Under the pieces are notes generated by a model that was not told the origin of the DNA, did not search any database, and saw only the letters and a program-made list of their open reading frames with translations. Shown here one piece after another: positions 8,445-18,308 of a DNA stretch of 64,000 nt (positions within the stretch are counted from its first letter, which is position 1; each line of letters starts with the position of its first letter). The translations under genes and the position numbers were made by a program. Source of the DNA: CAYJLF01 sp964371055 (GTDB lineage Bacteria > Eisenbacteria > RBG-16-71-46 > CAIMUX01); the NCBI GenBank assembly GCA_964371055.1, contig CAYJLF010000001.1:248001-312000 (forward strand), read 5' to 3'.

Positions 8445-8536
8445 CGCTATCGAGCTCCCGGTGGTGGCTTCGGACCGGATCCGCGACCGCCCGGCCGGGG
8501 CCGTGGCTCGTCGGCCGCATCCGTGGAGCGGGCGGT

Positions 8537-8899
8537 TCAGCCGCCGAGGGCCGCGACCGCTTCATCCTCCGTGGCATAGCACGCGACGACCGCCGTGAGG
8601 TTGACGACCTTGAGGACCATCTCCGCCTGCTTCGGTACCGCCGCGAGCGCCAGCCGGACTCCCGCGTGGACGGCCGAGGTGTAGGCCGCCGCGATGATGC
8701 CCACCCCCGCGCTGGAAATGAACTCCAGCTTGGCCAGGTCGAGGACCACCGGGCGCGACCGTCCCTTCAGGCGCGCCCGCAGGTCGTCCAGCAACGCATA
8801 GCTTTCTTTGGTGCTGCTGAGGGTGCCGGACAGCCGCCAGACAATCACCTCGGGATCGTGTCGCTCGTGGCACTCGGCTCGGAAGTCCTTCAGACTCAT
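8537..8899 (-). CDS. STAS-domain anti-sigma factor antagonist-like protein
   Basis: A 120-residue single STAS domain of the SpoIIAA/RsbV kind. The core strand and helix read PVVLDLAKLEFISSAGVGII, with the serine pair at the place where the partner kinase phosphorylates such proteins. Start choice: the ATG at 8899 has AAGGAG eight bases upstream, while the alternative GTG at 8917 lies on that same ribosome-binding site, so the ATG is preferred. No RsbW-type anti-sigma kinase lies nearby; an RsbU-like phosphatase is 36 kb away (44489-46264). It ends 92 bases before the MNIO gene and may or may not share its transcript. Confidence 0.85.
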   Translation of the reverse strand: MSLKDFRAECHERHDPEVIVWRLSGTLSSTKESYALLDDLRARLKGRSRPVVLDLAKLEFISSAGVGIIAAAYTSAVHAGVRLALAAVPKQAEMVLKVVNLTAVVACYATEDEAVAALGG

Positions 8900-9150
8900 C
8901 GGGTCAGCTCCTTTCACCTCTTCGTCCGAGCGCCGGGCGCCCCGGCGTCGCGCGGTGCAGTCTACCGCCCCGCCCGGTCGCGCGGAACAGAGTTTCGCCG
9001 ACTTGACCGGACCTCCCCGGACTCGTACCCTTCAACGATGTTGAGACTTGATAGCACTCACAAGAACACACCGCCCTGCGGTCCGGAACGGTCCGCCGCC
9101 GGCCGCATCGTCGCGGCGAGCGCACGCTCGACCCTATCCACGAGGCCAGC

Positions 9151-12100
9151 ATGAACGACCACGACACCCCGCGTTTGGGAGCACGCCGCGGCCCGATCTC
9201 CCGGCTGCTGGACGCCATCGGTTCCGTCCCCTTCGGCGTCACGATGATGGTCCTGATCCTCCTCTGGTGCTGGATCGGATCGGCCGGCACCGCCCCCTTC
9301 GGCCGCTGGTTCGTACGCCAGAGTTTCGAGAAGACCGAAATGGAGTGGTTCAACTGGTGGCCGTTCCATCTCCTCCTGATCCTGCTCGCCCTGGCGCTCG
9401 TCCTCGTCACCGTGCGGAAGATCCGGTTGAACGTGCCGAATCTCGGAGTCTGGACGATTCACACCGGCGTCATCGTCCTATTGGCCGGCGGCTGGATCTA
9501 CTTCGGGACGAAACTCGAGGGGGACGTGGCGGTCTACCGCCGGGCGGCGGTGCTGCAGGCCGGCGGGGAGACGACCCGCCTGGTTCTCGCACCCGGCAAC
9601 ACCGCGACGGTCCCGACCGATGACGGTCTCTACGCGATCAGCGTGGTGGCCCTCGATCCGAACTACGAGCTGCTCACCGGAGACGACAAGGGCAAGCGAG
9701 CCTACGCGGCCCAGCTGATGATCGTTCCCCCCGCCGCCCGAGCGGGAGCACGCCCCTTCATCCGCCAGCTGCTCGACGGGTTCCCGCAGTACACGGAGGA
9801 TGTCCTGCCGGGAGAGGGACGGGCGATCAAGGTGATCGGCCGCGCGCTGGTCGATGAGCGCCTCGTGGCCGAACTGGACTACGCCGCGGCCGATCGCCTG
9901 CACCTGAACGATCGTCCGGCCCTGCACGCACGGGTGGCCGGAACCGAAGCCTGGCACGAGTTCTCGCTCCCGGGACTGCCACGCTACGCGGAGCACCTGG
10001 CCGACCCGCGCGACGCGTTCTTCCGTCCGGGGCATCCCCAGCCCCGCAGCCGCGCACTCGACCTCCGCGCACGCGACAAGGGAGGCGCGCCACTCCCGGG
10101 CGAGTTATCGTTCCGCGTCACCGGCTACCTGCCGGCCGCCTGGATCGAGGAGACGCTGGAAGCGGGTGGGGAGGAGATTCGCCCCTTCCTCGGGCTCTCC
10201 ACCGAAGCCTCCGGCGTCAGAGGAGAGCATCTACTGGTGGCCGGCGATCCGGGGCGGGATCGGGTCACGCTCGAGAACGGGGCGGTGATCTCCTTCACCT
10301 GGACCTCGCGACCCGCCTCGCCGGGCGCCCCCGAGGAATCGGGAGAGCCGATGCTCGTCGTCCGGGTGCCGGAGCGGGGCGTCGAGCGGCGGCTTCCGGT
10401 CGCCGACCTGCTGGAACGCGAGATCGCGATTGACGGGACCCCCTATCGCGTCGCGATGCAGCGCTGGATGCCGCGTTGGGTCCTGGCCGGCAGCGGGGAA
10501 ACCGCCTCCATGGCTCTGGTCGAGATCCAGTCCGCCGGCGGCCCGTTTCTGCGTGCGGTGATGCACCCGCAGGTGGAGCGTTCCCGCGACTTCGACGCCG
10601 GCGGGTCGATGCTCGACGAACTCGTCGATTCCGGCATCGAGCTGTCGCTCGAAAACGTACGTCCGCCCGGCGTGACCATCCAGGGATCCCCGGCCGGCCT
10701 CGCGGCGATCAGCGTGAGCGAAGACGGGTCGGTCGTGACCGTTCCGCTCGCGATCGACCAGGAGATCGAGCTGGCGGGAGGATCCCTCCGCCTGACCCCG
10801 CGGGAGGTGGCGGAACGGGCGCGCGCCGTCGAACAGCCGATCGTGATCCCTCCAGAGGAGAGGGACGCCCGCGCGGGCCCCAGCTTCGCCCTCGTCCGCG
10901 TCGAAGCGGAACACGCGGGGCAGACCCGATCGATGTGGGTCCGCTACAGCCACTACACCCACCCCGGACGGGTCGGCTTCCATCCGCGTGTCCTCGCCTT
11001 CGACGGACTCCCTCCGGTCGAGGTCCTCTTCTCCCGGGAGACGCTCCAGCTTCCGCAACCGGTCGCGCTGGAGGCGTTCCACCTCGAGACGTTCCCCGGC
11101 GGCACCCGCGAGCGCGAGTACACAAGTCAAATCCGCTTCCGCGAGAACGGCACCTGGAGCGAGCCGCGCACGATCCAGACCAACAATCCGACCGGGCAGG
11201 GCGGGTGGTGGTTCTTCCAGAGTACCTGGGACCCTCCCGATCCGAGCTCGGGCTATGCAGGACTCAACTACACCGGCCTCGGCGTCGGCAACCGCCACGG
11301 GGTCGGCGTGCTTCTCCTGGGAGGAATCATGACGGTCCTCGGTACGGCGTGGGCTTTCTACGTCAAGCCGGTCATCCTGCGCCGTCGGCTGCGGCGGAGG
11401 GGCGGGCGGACGAGCGGCGAGACCTCGGCGCCCGCCATGGTCGCCCTGCTTCTCCTCGGCGCCGGACTCATCGGCGCCACCCAACCGCTCCCGGCCCACG
11501 CCCGGGACTGGACCCTCTCCGTCGATCCGGCCTTCGCGGCCGCGCTCGATCTCTCCCGGATCCGACGCACCGCGGTTCAGGACGAAGGACGGATCAAGAC
11601 GTTCGACTCCCTGGCGCGCGAGAAGCTTCGCCTGGTGGATGCCCGCGGTCTGCGTGACACCGATCCGGTGCTCCTCTACCTCGACCTGGTGCTCGCGCCC
11701 GAGCACTATGGCGAGGAACGACTGATCCGGATCCCGAAGCCGGCCTTCCGCCGCCAGCTGGTCCAGGCGGTGCGTGGGCTGGTCCCGCCGGAGCAGCGCA
11801 CGGGCGCCGTCGGCTCGGAGGAACTGGCGCGCATCGAGCGCGACGGCCGCGTCTCGTCGCTCTTCCTGAGCCACCCGGCCGTCCGCGCGGCGATGTCGAT
11901 CCTGGAGCGGGACCTCATGCGCACCGGCAAGGAGGTGCAGAAGCTGCACGCGGCCTGGGCCTACGCCGACGGCGGCGTGCTGGCCTCGGCCTGGCGCCCG
12001 GTCCCGATCGCGGGCGACCACAGCGTTCCATGGCTGTCGATTCAGCAGGCGATCAGCGCCGATTCGCCTCACGCTGCCACCCTCGATCCGCGGACCGGCG

Positions 12101-13203
12101 AGGCACTCGCCGGCGCCTGGACCGATCTCGCCTCGGCCTGGAGCGCCGGGGATGCGGTCGCGGCCGGTGCCGCGCTCGACTCCCTGGGCGCGGCCTTCGC
12201 CTCGGCCGCTCCGGAAATCTATCCATCTCCGGCCCGGCTGTCGTGGGAACACTGGTACTATCGGAATGACAAGCTGACGAGGGTCTGGTTGCTCTACTTC
12301 CTCGCGCTCCCCCCGCTGCTGATGGCAGTCGTCTATCGCTTCCGCTGGGCGCGGATCGCCGGGCTCTCGATCTTCGGACTCGCCTTCATGCTGCACACTT
12401 TGTCGATCGTGGTGCGCTGGTGGCTGGCGGGACGGATCCCGAACGCCAACATGTTCGAAGCGATCGTCGCCTCGGCCTGGTTCGGCGGACTCACGGCGCT
12501 CGTCCTGGAGATCATCCTGCGACGCTGGCCGCTCAAGAACCTGCCCGCCCTGGCGGCTTCGGTCTACGCCATGCTCGTCCTGATGGCCGGCCACTTCATC
12601 CCGGTCTGGCTCCCTCACTCCCTGAACAGCGACATAGGCACCGTGATGCCGGTGCTCGACCGGACGGTCTGGCTCTACATCCACACCAACATCGTGATCG
12701 CGAGCTACGCCTTGATCTTCTTTGGCTCGGTGACGGCGCTTCTCTACCTGGCGCTGCGCGCGGCCGTCCGGCTGGCTCCGACGCCGCGCCTGGTCGGGCT
12801 GTGGGCCGGTCCCGGGGGCGCCGCCTCCGCGCGCGGCGGCGCGTCGTCGATCATCCTGAGCCGCCGGGGGCCGGCCGGCGACTCCGAGTCCGCGGGGCTG
12901 GCGCGCTCGCTCGACGGAGCGACGATGATCTTCCTCGAGCTCGCGTTCATCTCCCTCTGGGTCGGGACAATCCTGGGCGCGGTCTGGGCCGACGTTTCCT
13001 GGGGACGCCCCTGGGGTTGGGATCCGAAGGAGGTCTTCGCACTCAACACCTGGCTCGTCTTCCTCGTCCTGGTCCACGTCCGCCTGCGGGTCAAGGACAA
13101 GGGGCTGTGGACGGCGCTCCTCGCGGTGGCCGGCTGCGCCGTCATGCTCTTCAACTGGATCGCGGTCAACTTCGTCATCGTCGGCCTGCACAGCTACGCC
13201 TGA
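9151..13203 (+). CDS. ccsBA: Fused System II cytochrome c synthetase CcsBA (ResB-CcsA)
   Basis: At 1350 residues this is a long version of the fused cytochrome c synthetase that attaches heme to CxxCH apocytochromes outside the inner membrane. Residues 1-740 are ResB/Ccs1-like: three membrane segments (about 22-42, 68-90, 93-113), a large extracytoplasmic domain, then a segment near 715-735. Another membrane segment (about 755-780) leads to a second soluble region containing IKTFDSLAREKL. The last 300 residues are CcsA, with many membrane helices, the probable heme ligands LYIHTNI and GLHSY, and the WWD-type motif WGRPWGWDPKEVFAL. The ATG has GAGG about nine bases upstream. A weak promoter-like TTGACC-17-TACCCT lies at 9003-9031. 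It would serve the CxxCH proteins encoded at 51367-56552. Confidence 0.9.
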   Translation: MNDHDTPRLGARRGPISRLLDAIGSVPFGVTMMVLILLWCWIGSAGTAPFGRWFVRQSFEKTEMEWFNWWPFHLLLILLALALVLVTVRKIRLNVPNLGVWTIHTGVIVLLAGGWIYFGTKLEGDVAVYRRAAVLQAGGETTRLVLAPGNTATVPTDDGLYAISVVALDPNYELLTGDDKGKRAYAAQLMIVPPAARAGARPFIRQLLDGFPQYTEDVLPGEGRAIKVIGRALVDERLVAELDYAAADRLHLNDRPALHARVAGTEAWHEFSLPGLPRYAEHLADPRDAFFRPGHPQPRSRALDLRARDKGGAPLPGELSFRVTGYLPAAWIEETLEAGGEEIRPFLGLSTEASGVRGEHLLVAGDPGRDRVTLENGAVISFTWTSRPASPGAPEESGEPMLVVRVPERGVERRLPVADLLEREIAIDGTPYRVAMQRWMPRWVLAGSGETASMALVEIQSAGGPFLRAVMHPQVERSRDFDAGGSMLDELVDSGIELSLENVRPPGVTIQGSPAGLAAISVSEDGSVVTVPLAIDQEIELAGGSLRLTPREVAERARAVEQPIVIPPEERDARAGPSFALVRVEAEHAGQTRSMWVRYSHYTHPGRVGFHPRVLAFDGLPPVEVLFSRETLQLPQPVALEAFHLETFPGGTREREYTSQIRFRENGTWSEPRTIQTNNPTGQGGWWFFQSTWDPPDPSSGYAGLNYTGLGVGNRHGVGVLLLGGIMTVLGTAWAFYVKPVILRRRLRRRGGRTSGETSAPAMVALLLLGAGLIGATQPLPAHARDWTLSVDPAFAAALDLSRIRRTAVQDEGRIKTFDSLAREKLRLVDARGLRDTDPVLLYLDLVLAPEHYGEERLIRIPKPAFRRQLVQAVRGLVPPEQRTGAVGSEELARIERDGRVSSLFLSHPAVRAAMSILERDLMRTGKEVQKLHAAWAYADGGVLASAWRPVPIAGDHSVPWLSIQQAISADSPHAATLDPRTGEALAGAWTDLASAWSAGDAVAAGAALDSLGAAFASAAPEIYPSPARLSWEHWYYRNDKLTRVWLLYFLALPPLLMAVVYRFRWARIAGLSIFGLAFMLHTLSIVVRWWLAGRIPNANMFEAIVASAWFGGLTALVLEIILRRWPLKNLPALAASVYAMLVLMAGHFIPVWLPHSLNSDIGTVMPVLDRTVWLYIHTNIVIASYALIFFGSVTALLYLALRAAVRLAPTPRLVGLWAGPGGAASARGGASSIILSRRGPAGDSESAGLARSLDGATMIFLELAFISLWVGTILGAVWADVSWGRPWGWDPKEVFALNTWLVFLVLVHVRLRVKDKGLWTALLAVAGCAVMLFNWIAVNFVIVGLHSYA

Positions 13204-13206
13204 CCG

Positions 13207-13241
13207 GGAGGTGCCCCGAACGCGGCCCGCGGGGCCCCTCC
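13207..13241. other. Strong inverted repeat between ccsBA and the radical SAM gene
   Basis: GGAGG-T-GCCCCG pairs with CGGGGC-C-CCTCC around an 11-base loop, giving eleven pairs with one mismatch. It starts four bases after the ccsBA stop. No T-run follows, so it may be a 3' stabilising hairpin or a Rho-linked terminator rather than an intrinsic terminator. Confidence 0.45.
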
Positions 13242-13247
13242 GGATCC

Positions 13248-13256
13248 TGCTAGACT
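13248..13256 (+). promoter_or_regulatory. Extended -10 promoter candidate abutting a leaderless start
   Basis: TGCTAGACT is an extended -10 element (TGn plus TAGACT, 4 of 6 matches). The expected transcription start about seven bases downstream falls on the A of the ATG at 13263. That gene has no ribosome-binding site, which fits a leaderless mRNA. No good -35 box is seen. Confidence 0.4.
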
Positions 13257-13262
13257 CGATGC

Positions 13263-14474
13263 ATGCTGGAACTCCGCCTGCACCGCCGTGAGGTCCGCGC
13301 CGCGCTCAGGCGGCGCGACCTGGTCGATCCGTTCTTCGTCGGCAAGTACGGTCTCTCCCCCTACCAGGCCTGCGCGCACGGCTGCACCTACTGCGACGGC
13401 CGCGCCGAGCGGTACTTCATCGAGGGGGAGTTCGAACGCGATATCGTCATCCGCACCAACCTTCCTCTCGTCCTCGAGCGGGAACTGGGAAAGCTGCGCG
13501 AACGCGGTATCGTCTTCATCGGTTCCGGCGTGAGCGACGCCTACCAGCCCCCGGAGGAGCACGAGGGACTGATGCGGAGCTGCGCTCGCCTCCTGGCCGA
13601 CCGCGCCATCCCGACGACACTGCTGACCAAGTCGGCCCTCGCCCGGCGCGACCTCGATCTCTGGTCGGAGGTCAACGCCCGGGCGGGTTTCACCCTGATG
13701 GTCTCCCTGACCACGCTCGACGACGATCTGCGCCGCCGGACGGAACCGGAGGCGAGTCCGGTCGAGGCGCGCCTCGACACGATCGCCGCCTTCAAGGCCG
13801 CCGGCTGTGCGGTCGGAGTCGCGATGATGCCGCTGCTCCCCTGGCTCTCCGACCGCGACGAGCACCTGGAGAGCCTGACCAAGCGACTCACCGAGCTCGG
13901 AGCTGACTTCGTGCTGGCCGGCGGGCTGACTCTGCGCCCGGGTCGGCAGAAGAGTTTCTTCCTCGAAGGACTGGGCGCGTCCTTCCCTCACCTCGCGCCC
14001 CGGTACGAGACGTTATACGCCGAGGATCGCCCGTCCGGGGCCCCTCTCGGCGGGTACTCCGCGGATCTCCACCGGCGCACCTCGGCGGTGCTGGCGCGGG
14101 CCGGCCTCCCTCCGAGAATGCCGCACGCGATCTACCGCGGGAGACTGCCGATGTACGACGAGGTTCACGTTCTGCTGCACCACATGGCCGCTCTCTACGC
14201 GGCGCACGGCCGGCCGGTGGCCCGCCTGCGTCGCGCTCTCGATCGCTATGCGGGTTGGTTCCTGGAACGCAAGCGGCTCTTCAACCGCCGCCGCTCGATG
14301 CGCGCGGGGGCGATCGAGTGGGAGCTGACCGAGATGGCGCGATCCGACGAGCTGGCCGTCCTGCTCGACAATGCGAAGCTGGCGGGTTTCCTGGCGCGCG
14401 TGCTGCTGGAGCGCCAGATCCTCGACTATCGGACGCTCGAACTCGTCGCGCCGGAGGTGGCGCGGCCGGCCTGA
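13263..14474 (+). CDS. Radical SAM protein, spore photoproduct lyase-like (SplB/COG1533 type)
   Basis: A 403-residue radical SAM enzyme. The [4Fe-4S]/SAM cluster motif CxxxCxxC is seen as CAHGCTYCDGR near residue 38-46, inside the SplB-like context GLSPYQACAHGCTYCDGRAE. Next come GSGVSDAYQPPEE, TKSALARRDLDLW and SLTTLDDDLRRRTEP, all typical of the COG1533 group whose founder repairs spore photoproduct. Most members, found in non-sporulating bacteria, have unknown substrates, so DNA repair should not be assumed. The ATG has no ribosome-binding site and a -10-like element directly upstream. It ends seven bases from the convergent stop of the C25 protein gene; a small hairpin CTGAG-AAGG-CTCAG spans the junction. 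Confidence 0.85.
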   Translation: MLELRLHRREVRAALRRRDLVDPFFVGKYGLSPYQACAHGCTYCDGRAERYFIEGEFERDIVIRTNLPLVLERELGKLRERGIVFIGSGVSDAYQPPEEHEGLMRSCARLLADRAIPTTLLTKSALARRDLDLWSEVNARAGFTLMVSLTTLDDDLRRRTEPEASPVEARLDTIAAFKAAGCAVGVAMMPLLPWLSDRDEHLESLTKRLTELGADFVLAGGLTLRPGRQKSFFLEGLGASFPHLAPRYETLYAEDRPSGAPLGGYSADLHRRTSAVLARAGLPPRMPHAIYRGRLPMYDEVHVLLHHMAALYAAHGRPVARLRRALDRYAGWFLERKRLFNRRRSMRAGAIEWELTEMARSDELAVLLDNAKLAGFLARVLLERQILDYRTLELVAPEVARPA

Positions 14475-14480
14475 GAAGGC

Positions 14481-17400
14481 TCAGCGGATCAGCGTCAGCT
14501 TGACGCTCTGCTCCTCACCCCGCGTGGACAACCGAGCCAGGTAGACCCCCGCGGGCAGAAGCCTTCCGGCATCGTCCCGGCCATCCCATCTCATCACATC
14601 CTGCCGCGCCTTCGCCGGGCCGGCCAGCATCGTCCGGACGACCCGTCCGGTCACGTCGTGGATCACCAGCCTCGCGTCGCCGGGCTGACGCAGCGAGTAG
14701 GCGAGTTGCGCCCCGCCCCGGACGGGATTGGTCCCGATCAGCTTCAGCGCGAAGGTGCTCACCTCCGCGCTGCCGGCGGACGGCTCGTAATGGAACGGGC
14801 CCAGGAGCGTCTCCCGTCCGACCGGATCGGTCGATCCGATCCGGTACTGCCAGGCGCGGCCGGCATCCGCAGACGAGTCGACGAAGCCACGGACATGGCC
14901 TTCGAGCGGAACCGCCGAGACCGGGACGAAGCGACCGTCATCTCCGGCCCGGAAGACCTGCCAGCCGGCTCGGGGACGCTCGTCGATCGGCGTCCACGAA
15001 AGGGTAACGCCCGGGGAGGATGCCTCGGCTCGGAACTCAGCCAGCCGGAACGGAACGAACCGAGGAGGCTGGGTGGTTAGTCGAAGCGCGAGGCCCGGCG
15101 AAAGCGGCGCCGCCTGGGGGGGGTAGACGTTGGAGTAGGTGTACTCGATCCCGTCGTCGCCGTGCTCGTTCTCCAGGCCGACCGAGGCGTACATCCGGCC
15201 GTAGTCGACGTTGGCGACCTGTTTGTACTGGTAGAGCACGACGCCGTCGCCGCTCGTGGTCGGATAGTGCGCCGGATCGTGCAGGATCACCTGGAAGGTC
15301 TGGAGGTCGTTGAAGAACCGGGAGGGACTCGGCGGCGTGGCCGGCTGATCGGTGTTGCCGATGCGGCTCCACTCGACGATGAACCGGTGGTTGGCCTCGT
15401 CATGCCAGAAGTAGACGCCGTCCCCGACCAGCCTCCCCTGCGCGTCCCGCTTGCCCGGCGCCAGGTTGTCCCAGAAGACGGCCAGGCGGGCCAGATTGCC
15501 GTAGGTCGACGGGAGCGACCAGTTGTAGAAGTCGTAGGCTCGGCGCGTGTCGAACGATACCCAGCCATTGTCGGCCACCTTGAGCTGGCTGTAGTCGCGC
15601 CCGTAGAACCGGAAGGTGAACGGCAGGTTGACCACGGCGGTGCCATTCGGATCATTGTCGTCGTTCAGGTTGTCGTCCAGGACGAGGGGCGTTCCGGAAC
15701 CGCCGAAGGTCGGGGAGATCTCGACCCAATCGTAAAGGGGCGCGGTGTCCGGATAGTCGGTGTCGCTGTTGTCGTAGATCCAGTAGCCGTACTGGCCGGC
15801 GCCGAGGGGCGCGGTGTGGTCGGCAGCGCCGACCGGCACGGCGAAGACGATCTCGCTGTCGTACCCTTCGGCGGTCTGGAACGCCAGGCGGAGGTTGACC
15901 ACCTGGCCGAGCGGAATGCTCTCGTCGATCTGCAGCGAGAATGCGGCATCCCCGGTGGCGGACGCGCCCGCGGCAAGCGAGCCGTAGCCGGCGGTGGACT
16001 CCAGGATCGTGACGAGTCCAGATTCGACGGCGCTCAACTCCGCCGTCACCTCGCTCGCCGGGATGACACCTTCGTTCTGAATGGTCACGGCCAGACCGAT
16101 CGATTCGCCCGGCAATGCCTCCCCCGTCACGAGATGACGGACATACTGCAGCCGCGGCGCCTCGATGACGAATCGGAGGTCGCTCGGCGAGCCGACTCCG
16201 CCCGCCGCGACGGCCAGGCGGAAGGTCGCCTCCGTTCCGTTCTCCGCCTGAGCGGGAACTGCGACCTGGAAGTGAGGAGAGACCACGACCGTGCTGCGCG
16301 GCGCGAGGCCGGCGAAGTCACCCTGAGACTGGAGCACGGGAATCACTCCCGTCGCCTCCAGAGTCGCCGAACCGGCCGGCACCGCCACATCGGATTCATT
16401 GCGGAGGGTTACCCTCAGACTGAGCGTCTCTCCCGGATTCGGCCGGCCGTTGCCGTTGCCAGACGTTCCCTCGGTCCCGTCGTCGAGGATCGAGACCGCC
16501 TCCAGCCGCACGAAGCCTGCGACCGGAGCGACCTCGGCCGTGCCGCGATAGGGGAGCACGTTCACCCCGGTCACCGTGACGCGCACGGTACCGCCAGCCT
16601 CGGCGAACTCCGCCGGGATCACGACTCTGCCGTCGGCGTCGGTCCACGCGCAGCCGAGCAACGTCGCTCCCTGGGTGGCCGCGACGCGCGCCCCCTCGAC
16701 CGGGACGCCGCCCCCTTCGGTCACGCGAACCTCGAGAAGATTTCCGCCGGCGGGGATGACCGCCGCATGATCGACCTCGATCTCCCGCGGGGCACCGGCC
16801 CAGAGCTCCATCTCGGGATCGCCGAGGAGGTTGTAAATGTAGTAGTAGAACTCGACCGATTCGCCGGCTTCTGACTCGTAAGGGATTTCCAGAGGGAATT
16901 GGCGGAGCAGGAACGCCTTCGAGGCGTGCAGCAGATCGCCGAGGCGCCGTACGCCGTCACGCTCGATCACTTCGACCGCCCCGATGGCCGCGCCGTCATT
17001 GAACCGGGTGTGGGACCAGTGCTCGCCGTTGCCGATGAACGCGACCCCGCCGCGCGGTTCGTCGGCCGTGCCGGCGCGCAGCCAGGACTCACCGAAGCAC
17101 TCGGGATCGTCGAACTTGTTGTTGAGGCAGACGAAGCTCATGACGACCGGCAGCATCCAGCCGTTGTTCAGGCTGCTGACGTGGTTGTTCAGAAACGTCG
17201 GGCGGTCCCACCCCTGCGAACCGTAGGCCCAGCCACGGTAGGTGACCAGCGAGACGCCCTGGTTGACCCGCGCAGAGATGAGCGGGGTGCCGCTGCCGTG
17301 ATGCGGCGGGAAGTAGACGGAGTCGACCTGGCTCCAGCCCGACTCGAGCATCTCGCGGCGGATCCACCGGCTGCACTCGACCGGCGTCGTCGACGCGTAG

Positions 17401-18308
17401 TCGGCGCCCACGACGAGGCCCCGTCCCATCCACGCGCCTCCGTTCGGCCCCTCGGCCCGGAACGGATCACGCTCGTGACGGAGAACCTTGGCCACGATCG
17501 AGCGGAGTTCGGATTCGTTCGACGCCGACAGGCGTCCCACGTAGAGGTCGGGGAGAAAGTCGTCCCCCTCCTGCATGGCGTACTGGTGATCCGAGACGAT
17601 GCCGTGGAAGTCGAAGGCAGGCACGTCGTCGATGTCTCCGATCAGCAGCACGTACTGTGGGGGAACGGGGGCATTGCGGTAGAGATTGTTGATGTACGCC
17701 CTGATCTGGTTGCGGTCGACGCCGGTCTCGAGGGTGGAGACCAGCTGCACGTTCAGTCCCTTCTCGCGCTTCCAGGTCGCGATCGGCTCCACCGCGGAGA
17801 GGTACTCGGGGGAGGAGATGATGAGATAGCTTCCCTCCCGGTCGCCGCCGAGCTGCGCCTTGTCGGCCCCCGCGAGCAGCGGTTCGATCAGCCGGTAGAA
17901 GCCGCGCGCGTGCTGCCTCGCGTTCGACGCCGGCGCTTCCCATCCCTTCCCGGTCGAGAACTCGATGCGAAGGTTGACCCGCGGCGGAAGTTGCGCCACG
18001 GCGCGCCCGTCGAGCGCCCCGTCCGGCCGTGCCTTCGCACCCGCCGGAGCGATGACGATCGGGAGGAGACGCACTCCGCGCATGATCATCGGCTCCAGGG
18101 CCTTGACCTCGACCGACGGATCATCGTCGACCAGGCGCACCTCGGCCGCGTCGGCCCCGGGAGGCATCGGCACGAGGCGGAGGAGGGCGTCGCCCGAGTC
18201 GGCCCCGGGACGCGGATCGATGGCCAGGTCGATGGTCGACGCGACCGAGGTCTGGACACACGCGGCCAGAGCAAGCGAGCAGGCAACGAACAACTGGACG
18301 AACCGCAT
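14481..18308 (-). CDS. Secreted C25 (gingipain-fold) peptidase-like protein with C-terminal sorting domain
   Basis: A 1275-residue exported protein. It begins with a signal peptide (MRFVQLFVACSLALAACVQT) and a propeptide-like region. A C25 domain follows at about 200-470 (YVLLIGDIDDVPAFDF; DLYVGRLSASNESEL; PECFGESWLRAG). Cys394 in SFVCLNNKF matches the gingipain nucleophile position. At the site of the catalytic His (GHG in gingipains) it reads YRGWAYG, with Trp360. Downstream are Ig-like repeats, a jelly-roll region with WVSFDTRRAYDFYNW, and a terminal FlgD/Por-like sorting domain with MRWDGRDDAGRLLPAGVYLA. The ATG is preceded by GGGAGGGG. Whether it is a peptidase is uncertain because of the missing His. 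Confidence 0.85.
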   Translation of the reverse strand: MRFVQLFVACSLALAACVQTSVASTIDLAIDPRPGADSGDALLRLVPMPPGADAAEVRLVDDDPSVEVKALEPMIMRGVRLLPIVIAPAGAKARPDGALDGRAVAQLPPRVNLRIEFSTGKGWEAPASNARQHARGFYRLIEPLLAGADKAQLGGDREGSYLIISSPEYLSAVEPIATWKREKGLNVQLVSTLETGVDRNQIRAYINNLYRNAPVPPQYVLLIGDIDDVPAFDFHGIVSDHQYAMQEGDDFLPDLYVGRLSASNESELRSIVAKVLRHERDPFRAEGPNGGAWMGRGLVVGADYASTTPVECSRWIRREMLESGWSQVDSVYFPPHHGSGTPLISARVNQGVSLVTYRGWAYGSQGWDRPTFLNNHVSSLNNGWMLPVVMSFVCLNNKFDDPECFGESWLRAGTADEPRGGVAFIGNGEHWSHTRFNDGAAIGAVEVIERDGVRRLGDLLHASKAFLLRQFPLEIPYESEAGESVEFYYYIYNLLGDPEMELWAGAPREIEVDHAAVIPAGGNLLEVRVTEGGGVPVEGARVAATQGATLLGCAWTDADGRVVIPAEFAEAGGTVRVTVTGVNVLPYRGTAEVAPVAGFVRLEAVSILDDGTEGTSGNGNGRPNPGETLSLRVTLRNESDVAVPAGSATLEATGVIPVLQSQGDFAGLAPRSTVVVSPHFQVAVPAQAENGTEATFRLAVAAGGVGSPSDLRFVIEAPRLQYVRHLVTGEALPGESIGLAVTIQNEGVIPASEVTAELSAVESGLVTILESTAGYGSLAAGASATGDAAFSLQIDESIPLGQVVNLRLAFQTAEGYDSEIVFAVPVGAADHTAPLGAGQYGYWIYDNSDTDYPDTAPLYDWVEISPTFGGSGTPLVLDDNLNDDNDPNGTAVVNLPFTFRFYGRDYSQLKVADNGWVSFDTRRAYDFYNWSLPSTYGNLARLAVFWDNLAPGKRDAQGRLVGDGVYFWHDEANHRFIVEWSRIGNTDQPATPPSPSRFFNDLQTFQVILHDPAHYPTTSGDGVVLYQYKQVANVDYGRMYASVGLENEHGDDGIEYTYSNVYPPQAAPLSPGLALRLTTQPPRFVPFRLAEFRAEASSPGVTLSWTPIDERPRAGWQVFRAGDDGRFVPVSAVPLEGHVRGFVDSSADAGRAWQYRIGSTDPVGRETLLGPFHYEPSAGSAEVSTFALKLIGTNPVRGGAQLAYSLRQPGDARLVIHDVTGRVVRTMLAGPAKARQDVMRWDGRDDAGRLLPAGVYLARLSTRGEEQSVKLTLIR

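Noticed and set aside
10231..13191. A 986-residue open frame antisense to ccsBA
   Set aside because: A shadow frame of a GC-rich gene. It would have charged, repeat-like composition, while the sense strand encodes clear membrane helices and the WWD motif.
14475..18308. CRISPR-like or transposon-like repeats in the secreted-protein block
   Set aside because: The only repetition is between paralogous coding sequences and Ig-type domains. No direct repeats with spacers, terminal inverted repeats or transposase genes are visible.
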